Assembly (NCBI GenBank): GCA_020205615.1
Contig: CM035162.1
Coordinates: 30,420,681 to 30,484,680 of the forward strand
Direction: 5' to 3'
Source of the DNA: Panax quinquefolius
Taxonomy: Eukaryota > Streptophyta > Magnoliopsida > Apiales > Araliaceae
DNA length: 64,000 bases
Below, piece after piece: positions 55,476 to 64,000 of the stretch. The notes beneath the pieces are model-generated. The model searched no databases. It saw only the letters and a program-made list of their open reading frames with translations, and was not told the origin of the DNA. Positions within the stretch are counted from its first letter, which is position 1. Every line of letters begins with the position of its first letter. Both the position numbers and the translations under genes were made by a program.

Positions 55476-57290
55476 TTAGCTTGAAGGAATTGATTTTTTA
55501 ATACTTTCCCACACAAGAGGGCCTTCAGGATGACAATCAACAAAATATTTTACAAATCGGGCATCTGAAGATGCAATTAGTGTGCTTACGGATAACATGG
55601 ACTTTACTGCACCTCTCTGCCTTAGCCACACGTACATAGAAAACCTAAGGTTGATTCTCCCAATATCGTAACACAAGTATGATGGAAATCCCGCAATAGA
55701 TTCTGGCGGGTAACCTAAACAGCTCCTCAAACAATCAATCTTTTTCTCTAGCACCTCTTTGGACTGGTTTAGCACCGATGGAGCCTGTTTAATCATACTT
55801 GATACAACATTGTAGTCCAAACCAGCTTCTACCAGGCAATCGAACCTCTCCTGTAACTGGTCTCCTCTGCCTCGGAACTGTTTCAAGGCTTTTGTCATTT
55901 CTTCTGAGTTTTCAGTATAACCTAATCTCAACAAAAATGTTGTTTTCTCCAAAAATTTACTTGGATTCTGGAGCTCAGCCTGTTTGATGCTTGTATTCAC
56001 TTTAGAAGCCAAACTGATCAACTTTGAAGGATCTTCCTCGATAATTTTACATAATGTACCCCTGTCAACCTTTAAACTTTTCAAGACAGTCTTGGGACCT
56101 TTCAAAGGATGTGAACCAAGAGAATGCATTTGAGTAGTCACAATTTTGGCTATAGCTTTTGTATCCATTCCTATTCCAAACAGAAAATATACTGCCTCAC
56201 AAAGATTTTTTGCGCTCTTTGCAGATAAAATCTGAGGATTTTGTAAGAGCAAAGCATAAACTTCACTCATATTAAGACCCAACTTGAGTAATCGGCAAAT
56301 CAATACATATATCATTTTCCCGGAAACTTCAAACAGTAATGCAGGATTTGTCTTAAACAAAAGTCCCATCTGCATCTCATTGTAACCAACTTCAGCAAGA
56401 AAATTCATTGTGTCGAGCATTCTACTCCAATTATAAGTTCTTTTGTCAGATAAATACCCTAAAGCCCAGTCTTTACCAAACCCCAATCCTTTCAGCCTTT
56501 CATGAACCGCAGCAAATTCAATGTTTACACCACCAACAAAAAGTGAAGGGCAGCAAATTACCAGCTTTATAACTGTGGATTTACTCAAACCTAATTCTTC
56601 ATAAGCCCCGAGTTTCATGGCCAATATTCCATATTCGTATCTGAATATCTCATTTGCTTCCTTAAACAACTTTCCAATCTTACTTCGAGGAATCCCAAAA
56701 TCACAAAGAACGTGGAAGTTTTCAAGCATGACATGATCATCCCCTAGAAAGATCAAGTTCCGTGGTAGAAATGATGCAAATTCAGATGGGACCAAACCCA
56801 AACTCTCCAAGAAAGGCTCAAATTCATTAATGGGATTGTACCGAAAGAATCTTGATAATGTCCGTGAAACATCTTGCTCATTATCGACCTTGGACAGCAA
56901 GTTCTGAAGAAACTGTGGCGAGTTCTTGCTAATGTGCTCAGCATCTGTGAACTGAAACCCTCTAGTGCCATGCAAGTAATCAAATAGAGCAACTTGCGCC
57001 TCAGTCCTTGCGCCCCGCGATCGGCAAGCAGTAAGAGAAATAGGTGACTCATTGGATTCAGCAATTGATAGTTTAGGGCCGTATGTAGGCACAAAATGTC
57101 GAAAGAATCGAACTTTAATCGATACAGGACTTTGTATTGTGAAGGGTTTTTCATAAACAGCAGGAGAGACAAACAAGTTATTGAGTTGGGAAATCATATC
57201 AGAGATTCTACAAGATACCCTTTTGCTGATTACCCGAATTAGCATGATAAATCGGCAAACAAGAGAGTAAAAGCAATTGATATTGAACAC
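55476..57290 (-). CDS. mTERF-domain organelle protein (MTEF18-like)
   Basis: One open frame of 604 codons on the minus strand, stop at 55476. It carries repeated 30-residue helical mTERF modules (for example LGLSKSTVIKLVICCPSLF, LGLNMSEVYALLLQNPQILS, VEAGLDYNVVSSMIKQAPSV) and the family ending GFPSYLCYDI...RFVKYFVDCHPEGPLVW. Plant mTERFs act in mitochondria or plastids on transcript termination, splicing or nucleoid function. The N-terminus is basic and poor in acidic residues, as in targeting peptides. The first Met is at 57290; Met16 (57245, MLIRVISKRVSCR) or Met32 (57197) may be the true start. The closest named relative I can suggest is Arabidopsis SHOT1/mTERF18. Intact. Confidence 0.9.
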   Translation of the reverse strand: MFNINCFYSLVCRFIMLIRVISKRVSCRISDMISQLNNLFVSPAVYEKPFTIQSPVSIKVRFFRHFVPTYGPKLSIAESNESPISLTACRSRGARTEAQVALFDYLHGTRGFQFTDAEHISKNSPQFLQNLLSKVDNEQDVSRTLSRFFRYNPINEFEPFLESLGLVPSEFASFLPRNLIFLGDDHVMLENFHVLCDFGIPRSKIGKLFKEANEIFRYEYGILAMKLGAYEELGLSKSTVIKLVICCPSLFVGGVNIEFAAVHERLKGLGFGKDWALGYLSDKRTYNWSRMLDTMNFLAEVGYNEMQMGLLFKTNPALLFEVSGKMIYVLICRLLKLGLNMSEVYALLLQNPQILSAKSAKNLCEAVYFLFGIGMDTKAIAKIVTTQMHSLGSHPLKGPKTVLKSLKVDRGTLCKIIEEDPSKLISLASKVNTSIKQAELQNPSKFLEKTTFLLRLGYTENSEEMTKALKQFRGRGDQLQERFDCLVEAGLDYNVVSSMIKQAPSVLNQSKEVLEKKIDCLRSCLGYPPESIAGFPSYLCYDIGRINLRFSMYVWLRQRGAVKSMLSVSTLIASSDARFVKYFVDCHPEGPLVWESIKKSIPSS

Positions 57291-57830
57291 AAATATAAGA
57301 TAATAAACTCAAGCACAAATTTTCTATAAATCAGTGATATTTTTATACAGATGCACACTAATTTGAGGATTCTTAATTTTCAAGCTCAAAAATTTTCTGG
57401 GTCAATCATGATTTTCTTACATAGCTAGATGGGAGCATAAAATTTCAGAAAAATAGAACTTTTAGAGTAGGTTTAGGGATTTCATACCTCTAGTTTTGAG
57501 GTTTATTTGACAGTTTGCTGCTTTCGCGCTTTAGAAAGATTGGGCTTTTGAGAGCATTTGTTCGTACTGTATATTCTAGAGAGTTTATGCAGTGCGACTT
57601 TCTCAGTTATGAGAAAGAGACGGTGGCTGGGGTTTTGGGTACCAAAACCCTAAAATTGTTTTGGTGGGAAATGGGTATAATCTACTCTCTTTTTCTCCCT
57701 TTTTTGGACTTTTCTTGTTTTGGTTAAAAAAAACATGGTTTCTTTTCTTTACTTTACTCTTTTCATTTCTTTTTGGCAATGCTAATGGGGGTTTATTATT
57801 TTCCACATCAAAGTAAAAGGAAATAAATAT
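57291..57830 (-). promoter_or_regulatory. 5' leader and promoter region of the mTERF gene
   Basis: On the minus strand, AGAGGTATGAAATCC at about 57480-57492 is a good 5' splice site, so the transcript may start near 57550-57620 and remove a leader intron whose acceptor lies near the CDS start. If the acceptor were ATCAG at about 57230, the first two Met codons would be lost and Met32 used. CT-rich and AG-rich tracts lie at 57680-57790. No rival gene. Confidence 0.45.
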
Positions 57831-58620
57831 AAATTAAAATATTTTAAGAAGGTAAATTAAATAAGAAAAAAAATTCAAAATATATAACAACAACAACAAA
57901 AAAAAGCACTAGTGTAATAAAGAGTAGTAATGATATTGTGTATAAAAATTGTCACTATAATTTTCATTTTAAATGGATATTAATCAAATAACAAGTGTTA
58001 TTAGGTATTGAATAGTTAATATTTGGTTCACAAAATTTATCGAGTATAAAATAAAATTTGATTGAGACTTGTTTAGTACCGAGTTGAGTCGAGTCGAATC
58101 GAACCCGAATAGTTGAACTTTTGATCTGAGTATCAATAGAAAATTATAATTTAGGAATGTTTGAGTAATTTATTAAAATTTAAAATTTACTCATATTTGA
58201 ATCAAACTTTTAATCAAATGAGTACGAATCGAGTTCGAATTATTTGTTCATTTTATAACATTAGTTATTGGTATTATTTTCCCTACGTCACAATATTGGC
58301 GTTTGAGGTGAAAGGGTTTTATGCAGTTAACTTGGTTATTTTTTTACTTACAAAACATGTTCCTTCATTTTTACTTTGCTAGTCCTTGTTATGCTTTGCT
58401 AACATTAACATATGCAGTATTATGCACTATCACGTTTCTAAATACTCCCTCCGTCTCAAGATAAAGGTCCTTATTATTATTTTGGATAATCTCATGTTAA
58501 ATGTCTACTTTATTTTAATAACCAAACTTTTATACATTTTTTCCTATTATGCTCGTAGCATTAAATATCTCATACTTTTCTTATTCTAATTCTCTCTCTC
58601 CATATTTAATGACATTATTA
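57831..58620. other. AT-rich intergenic DNA
   Basis: No gene seen. It contains GAGTCGAGTCGAATCGAACC at 58085-58104 and an inverted-type partner near 58223-58240 (GAATCGAGTTCGAATTATT), typical of short hAT-like termini but without defined ends. TACTCCCTCCGTCTCA at 58443-58458 is a textbook Stowaway-type end; I find no partner end nearby. Confidence 0.5.
58443..58458. repeat. Single Stowaway-like terminus
   Basis: TACTCCCTCCGTCTCA matches plant Stowaway ends, preceded by TA. The opposite end is missing, perhaps cut by element H. Confidence 0.45.
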
Positions 58621-59281
58621 TGGGCAATATTGGGTCATGATATTTTCTCTCTTTGGGTCGGGTAAATTGGACTTACTCATTTAATTAATCCATTGGGCCT
58701 TTATTATTGAACTGTGAAAGTCATTGAGCCTAGTCACCATATTATTTCCATTTAACTTTATAAAGGCCAAGATTGATTCAATGGATCGAATTCCTTAGAC
58801 ATTTTAATATCTATTACTTTGACAGAATGATGAAAAAGCACGACGGTTCACTAGAAACACCGCCATGCATTAATGTGGATGGGATCATAACCCACGTACA
58901 GAGAAACGACTGAAAGCGTGGATAGACTACATGTAGTCGGCAGAACCCATCAGATCAAGGGGGTGTGTCAGGTAGTAGTGGGTGGCACAGTAATCCAGGC
59001 AAAAAGAGTATAACTTAGCAAGAAAGTCTTCACAAAGAGGTACGTTCTCATACACATTCTCATTCATAATCACATACACATAATCGAGAATTATTATCTC
59101 TCTCAATACACTAGACATTACATCCTCCATTGTTAACCTTGTGAACACGTATCTTCGACTCTCACGCTCGAAGCTATCCCCGACCAAACACCGCCAAGTC
59201 TGTGGTGTTTATCGTGTTTACTTGTCTGGGGATCGAGCGCCTTACGTGATTGGGACGTGGCGGAAGATCTTGGCGTTAACA
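58620..59281 (+). mobile_element. 5' LTR of element H, start uncertain
   Basis: It ends TTGGCGTTAACA just before the PBS. TATA CTTTATAAAGGCC at 58757-58769. The start near 58620 (TGGGCAATATTGGG) is a guess, since the partner LTR is outside the window. Confidence 0.6.
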
Positions 59282-59295
59282 TTGGCGCTGAGAAG
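59282..59295 (+). other. Primer-binding site of element H
   Basis: TTGGCGCTGAGAAG directly follows the LTR end. Tat-lineage elements commonly use TTGGCGCC-type sites, so one base differs here. Confidence 0.6.
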
Positions 59296-60140
59296 GAGGG
59301 GTAGTTCTGAGTGTCATTGAAATTTTCAATCACAATTGTTTAACCTACTTGAAGATGATGAGGAGTAGAGATGGTACACCGAAGGCAAAGCGATGGATGG
59401 ATGTTAGTTCATCACCCTCGATTTCGATAAAGGATCGTCTGGGTCCTTCTAAAAGTGCTCACGAGCACGGCCTCTAAGCATAATTCAGGAGAACTCCGTC
59501 CGAAGATCCATGGTGGGGCCAGACGAAAGTTGGTTTTCATTGCTGATAAGGAGCGTGATCATGGTCAGGAGTGGGCGGAAGGCTCACCGACCAAGACTCA
59601 TCGTCGAAGTGGTCAGAGGACAGAGTGCCAAATCATGCGAGGATGGCGGATAAGCGAGATAAAGCCTTGGAGGTTCTGTTAAAGCGGAGGAAGATATAGC
59701 CAAACAGATGCTTGGTGCGGGTGGAGTTAAGGGACGAAGCATCTAGCCATGTTCGGTCGAGAGGCGAGTAAGCATAAGGAGATGCCACGGCGAGAGGGTA
59801 AGGCACCGGCATTACGTGCGTGTGTTCAGAGATCGTTCTCTCATGATGGGAGGAGATCGAGGAGCGAACTCCGTGGCCTCGAAGAAGGCAATCGATGGTC
59901 GTTGGTTCTCAGCATCGCGACGACGATAGACGAAGAAGCAGGTCGAGGGAGATCGTGCCAGAAACCAGAAGAAGAGAGTACCAAAGATGAACATTCTCAT
60001 CATGAGGATAGGATTACACATCGTCGAAGTAGGTCAAAAAAAAATCCACAAGGCGATGGGATCGGCGGAAGAGGTCGATCCACTCAGAGGCCAAATGTCG
60101 TTCAGGAGAGAGAGGTCTCCTCGTGACCCGAAGGTGTTGA
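59296..60140 (+). pseudogene. Leader and N-terminal gag region of element H
   Basis: Frames 59455-59682 and 59749-60126 are rich in Arg, Lys, Glu and His. They resemble the poorly conserved start of Tat gag and the untranslated leader. No domain is recognisable, and they could be partly non-coding. Confidence 0.45.
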
Positions 60141-60147
60141 TTTTCTG

Positions 60148-61018
60148 GTGGATGAGTTAAAAGAGCTCCGAAAGCAGTTGGCTGAGGTCCAACAGGTGAA
60201 GGACACTCCGGGAAAGAAGGCATCCCCTTTTTCCTCATATATTCTCAAGGAGAAGGCAAATATCACCAAAAAGTTGCTTCGTATGGAGAGCTATGATGGG
60301 TCCGGAGATCTTTATGACCATAGTCAGGCGTTCGACCGGCTGATGGACTATTATGACTTCACTGACGCTGCCAAGTGTCAAGTGGATGGGGACTTTACCA
60401 TCGGATTCGATATCCTCTTGGACCGAGCTTTGTGATAAGTTCCACGCACGTTTTGGGAGCAACCGAAGAAGGGGAAAGCCTACGGGTTCTTTAGCACAGA
60501 TCCGGCAGTTCACCAGTGAATCTTTAGGCCAATATGTAAAGAGGTTCAGAGAAGCGGTTGGTCAGGTGTCCGACCTTAATGATCTCCAAGCTGTGGGTTT
60601 GTTCCAGAACGGGCTAGATCTGGTGAAGTCCGAGAAGTTGGTGAAGAAGTTGATGTTCCACCATCCGAAAAGCCTGGCAGAAGCCTTTGACAAGGCAGAA
60701 GGCTATATTGTTGTAGAAGAGGCTATGAACAGCCTGAAAAATCCTTCTTCGGGCCAATTAAAGGAGATAGAAGTTCCCAAGACCGAAGTTGATCATAGGA
60801 GAATGGGGGGTATAATGATCGGCGGAGGGTGGTTCAAGAAGTCTGATAACTTTCGTGGCGGCGAAGGAAGCGATCGTCCACCTGTTTCTGCCCCTAAGGT
60901 TATTAAGGTCTACACCAAACTGAACACGGATAGGTCGGTGATTTTGGATCAGATCAGAAACCAACCTTTCTTCGAGCCACCTCGTGATAATTATAGGGCG
61001 GACACAAGGAACTCGTAA
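60148..61018 (+). pseudogene. gag core of element H
   Basis: Frame 60148-60435 reads FSSYILKEKANITKKLLRME, then YDGSGDLYDHSQAFDRLMDYY. Frame 60353-61018 continues SISSWTELCDKFHARFGSNR, RQFTSESLGQYVKRFREAVG and KSLAEAFDKAEGYIVVEEAM, the retrotransposon-gag domain of the Tat lineage. One shift lies between about 60380 and 60430. It would form the particle. Confidence 0.85.
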
Positions 61019-61019
61019 A

Positions 61020-61660
61020 TATTGTGGCTATCATCAAGTGATGGCGCCATGACACTAATGAGTGTTGTTGCATTTAAAGGATTTCGTGGAGAAGAAGATT
61101 CGAGGCGGCTTCATTGGTTCAATATGTGTGTAGAAGGACCACGAGATCAAGAAACTATCAACCGTCTTTGCTCGAGACGGTTCAAATGGTGCCACCCATC
61201 CAAAATGCTCCAGTACCACCGCCAAGGCACGTCGTTGATGTAATAACCGGTGGATCTGTAGGGAAGTTGGTAGGGAAGAAGAGAAGGGCTTACCTTGATT
61301 CGGTCATGTCTGTGACGGATGCTCCCCTGAAGATTGACAGACCATTCCCAGGAACCGTCATATCATTTACGGATGCAGATTATCTTTCGGAGACCATCGA
61401 GCCACATGAAGGGGCATTAGTGATCACAGCACAAGTGGGCTCGGTGGATGTGAAACGCATGATGATAGACAATGGGTCTTCGGTGGATATTCTGTATGCC
61501 CATGCTTATCAGAGGATGCATCTTGATGGGCAAAAAATGGAGGTCGGGCAGGAGGCTCCTCTATACTGGTTTCAAAGAACGACGACCAAATAAAGTTGCG
61601 AGCACTATTGAACTCCCGTTATCTTCTAAGACAACACCCTCGCAGTAGAAATAACGTAAA
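61020..61660 (+). pseudogene. Protease of element H
   Basis: Frame 61114-61593 carries VITAQVGSVDVKRMMIDNGS and SVDILYAHAYQRM. The catalytic loop IDNGSSVDIL is the D-(S/T/N)-G type seen in Tat-lineage proteases, so the key Asp and Gly are kept. It is broken after about 61590. Confidence 0.82.
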
Positions 61661-62160
61661 ATTCTATGTTGTGCATGTATGTTAATTCTGGCCACAACGC
61701 CATCTTGGGAAGGCCTACATTGACGGCTCTCTCAAGTCGTGACCTCCATCCCTCATTTCAAAATCAAATTCCCCCTGCAGCACGGAGTAGGAGAGGTGGC
61801 GGGAGACTTAGATCCGCCCCAACGATGTTATCGAATCTTCATTATTTCGTCCGGAATGGGGTCGACAAACAGAAAAAGACAATGGCAATTGAGATCGAAC
61901 CCTTCACCGAGAGCAAATTCGAACCGCTGGTAATCCCCGCAGGGGGGACGGAGGAGATTGAGTTGGTCATCTAAAAACCGTGACAAGATAAAGGAGGATT
62001 GGTTCGGTCTACTGTAACCTCTTCTTGACGAACCTTATGGAACTCTTTACGTCGCTATGCAGATATTTTTGCATGGGAACCATAAGACATGCCGGAGTTA
62101 GCCGAAAGGTAGCCGAGCATAAACCGAGATAGATCCTTCAAAAAGCCGTTAAATCACGAA
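61661..62160 (+). pseudogene. Protease-RT linker of element H
   Basis: NAILGRPTLTAL (about 61690-61725) is the conserved end of the protease domain. Later, near 62085-62160, bases around the MPELA region precede RT in other frames. Shifts throughout. Confidence 0.65.
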
Positions 62161-62169
62161 AAAGCGGAT

Positions 62170-62950
62170 CTTTGCTTGTGAAGAGTTCGAAGATCATTGA
62201 TGAAGAGGTTGCAAAGATGCTAGTCACCGACTTCATCTATGAAATTGATTACCCGTGGATGGATAGCGAATGTGGTGTTGGTGCGTAGCGAATGGAAAAT
62301 GGCGGGTTTGCATCGACTACACCGATCTCAATAAAGCTTGTCCAAGGACTTTTATCCTCTGCCCCATATCGATCACTCATCGATGCCACTTTGGTATATG
62401 CATTACTAAGCTTTATGGATGCTTTTTCAGTTATCATCAAATATCCATGTGCAAAGAGGACATTCCAAAGACAAATGTTCATTACACACCGCTTCGGTAT
62501 ACGCCTATAAAAAGATGACTTTTGGCCTCATAATGCTTTGGAGCCACCTACCGAGAATGATGAACTTCATCTTCGACAGTAAATTGGGAGGAACACATGG
62601 AGGTTTATGTAGATGACATGATCGTGAAGAGTATGCAGATTCGTAAGCATTTGGACGACACGGAGGAATGCTTTCAGATCGTCTGCTATCGCTAATTGAG
62701 ACTCAATCCGCCAAATGTACTTTCTACCTTGGTGCGCAGAAAGTTTCGGGTTATCCGGTCACCGTAGGGGCATCGAGGCCAACCCGAGAAGATCCAGCCA
62801 TTCTTGATATGAAGACTCCTCGGTGCTCAAAGACGCCCAACGTCCGACCGTAGGATTACGCGCTTTAAGGAGGTTCGCCGCCAAATCATGCGGAGAGATG
62901 CCTTCCTTTCTTTGACACATCAAGGGGTCAAGAATGCGAAGACGCTCCAG
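62170..62950 (+). pseudogene. Reverse transcriptase of element H
   Basis: ANGKWRVCIDYTDLNKACP (62288-62345), then PYRSLIDATLVYALLSFMDA in a shifted frame, KEDIPKTNVHYTP, and YKKMTFGLIML (62500-62535) near the FGL-NA motif. The YVDD-type motif is readable at about 62605-62620 (VYVDDMIV). At least four shifts. Confidence 0.85.
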
Positions 62951-64000
62951 CCGGACTTGAGTGTGAAGACGCCTTCCAAGGCATAAAGACATATCTATCT
63001 TCCGCTTCCTTTATTGGTGAAGCTCACTTGTGAGAGACCTTATATTTGTACCTTGCAGCAAGAAGTTCGTTTGGCGGTTGGAGCAAAGTGTTGGTTCTGG
63101 AGATCGGTGGGAAGCGAAGATCCGGCCTATTATGTCGACCACGCCCCATGAGATGTCAAACCCATGTATCCGAATATTGAGAAATTTGCCTTTGCTTTAA
63201 TAATTGCTAGTAGAAAGCTTCTAATAATATTTTCAAGGTCGGCCTCTGGTCGCCTACACGGATCGCCCATCAAGAAGGTGATGGGCAAGCCAGAGGTCTC
63301 AGCAGATTAGCGGCGTGGACTATGGAGTTGTCCCAATTTTTCATCGAATACCATCCCCGAACCGCCATCAAGGTCAAGCTCATGGTCGATTTTATGGTGG
63401 AATGTTCATTCACCGAGCGCAGATGCCGAGTTACCAGAGGTCAATCGTCTCGATCGAAAGCAATTCAGCTTCTTCAAATAGGTCGAAATGTTTGGACGTC
63501 AGATGCAGATGGATCCTCTACGGTGGATCATAGTAAGGTGAATTATTTTGACAAGTCCGGAGGGATCAAGGTTCAAAGAGCCATCGTTCGGGTTTAAAGC
63601 AACGAAACAACGGTTTTAGTATGAAGCGCATTAGCGGGTGTCCGATTGGCAAGAGTCTCTAGAAGTCCGTGTTGATCATTTATAGTGATTCTCAATTGGT
63701 CGTTAAACAAATTGCCGGGAGATTATGAAGCTCGTGGGACCCGGATGATCAAGTATCCGCGGAATTAAAAGACCGACTTCAATATTTCGCTTCAGATGAG
63801 TTTCGTGGGCATAGAGCGTAACGACAATTCCATTGCCGATGACCGTCGGCCGCCACCGCAGATGCGTATGTTTTCAACGGATCGGTTTATTTGGAAGTTT
63901 TGCAAAGCAATGAGTGTTCAAAGACGGTTGATGATGTATCGAAATGATCTAACTGGACGATGACCCCTACATCGAGTATTCGCGATGGCGCCCTTCCTTC
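62951..64000 (+). pseudogene. RNase H and archaeal-type RNase H of element H
   Basis: QFFIEYHPRTAIKVKLMVDF (about 63330-63395) is the linker between the first and second RNase H of Tat elements. It is followed by DADGSSTVDHSK (63500-63540) and, in another frame, YSDSQLVVKQIAG (about 63680-63720), both acid-bearing motifs of the second RNase H. Integrase should lie beyond the right edge. Confidence 0.75.

Larger units (their letters stand above)
58620..64000 (+). mobile_element. Element H: Tat-lineage Ty3/gypsy element, running off the right edge
   Basis: A 5' LTR ending at 59281, a TTGGCGCT-type PBS, then gag, protease, RT, RNase H and an archaeal-type RNase H region. Integrase and the 3' LTR are outside the window. 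Gag text, PBS type and the second RNase H fit the Tat (Retand/Ogre-like) lineage. Many shifts and stops; GC content is visibly higher than in the surrounding DNA. Confidence 0.88.

Noticed and set aside
57515..57806. Small genes opposite the mTERF promoter
   Set aside because: Short low-complexity frames in the leader and promoter region, without homology or splice support.

Overview
The window is a piece of a plant nuclear chromosome, most likely a eudicot. It holds two intron-style host genes (an NPR3/NPR4-type immune co-repressor and an mTERF-family organelle protein) in AT-rich DNA that is mostly transposable elements. No bacterial operons, CRISPR arrays, rRNA or tRNA genes were seen. I cannot name the species.

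Layout. Positions 1-17230 are a nest of Ty3/gypsy elements of the Tekay (Del) chromovirus type with long LTRs of about 2.4-2.5 kb. Element B is the oldest. Element C (left edge) appears to have landed in B's 5' LTR. Element A (6880-16734) landed in B's gag and is complete, with a perfect 5-bp target duplication. 17231-20737 is AT-rich DNA with small inverted-repeat elements, one with a 9-bp target duplication. 20738-32650 holds three copies of an unnamed DNA element marked by GGTTACC/GGTAACC arrays. Two copies lie tail to tail and each carries a fragment of a TauE/SafE-type transporter gene; two solo LTRs (E, F) sit inside them. 33593-43091 is a tiny hAT-type element with a perfect 8-bp duplication that was itself hit by element D (33857-43075), a minus-strand LTR element with its own perfect 5-bp duplication.

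44824-49178 is the intact NPR3/4-like gene, with four exons that join in frame to 580 codons. 49830-55000 is a decayed minus-strand chromovirus (G) whose RT is split by an 869-bp hAT-like element. 55476-57290 is an intact mTERF-domain gene on the minus strand. From about 58620 to the right edge runs a Tat-lineage Ty3/gypsy element (H) on the plus strand, with a second, archaeal-type RNase H region.

Main points of interest. Elements C and D share one internal deletion that removes most of the reverse transcriptase, plus a shared 2-kb non-coding filler that resembles part of another LTR (F). They therefore look like a transmissible non-autonomous family that needed a Tekay helper. The same LTR family carries two kinds of hairpin-forming tandem repeats, and these have expanded differently in C and D. 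All retroelement reading frames are broken, so nothing here looks autonomous now. Both host genes look intact.
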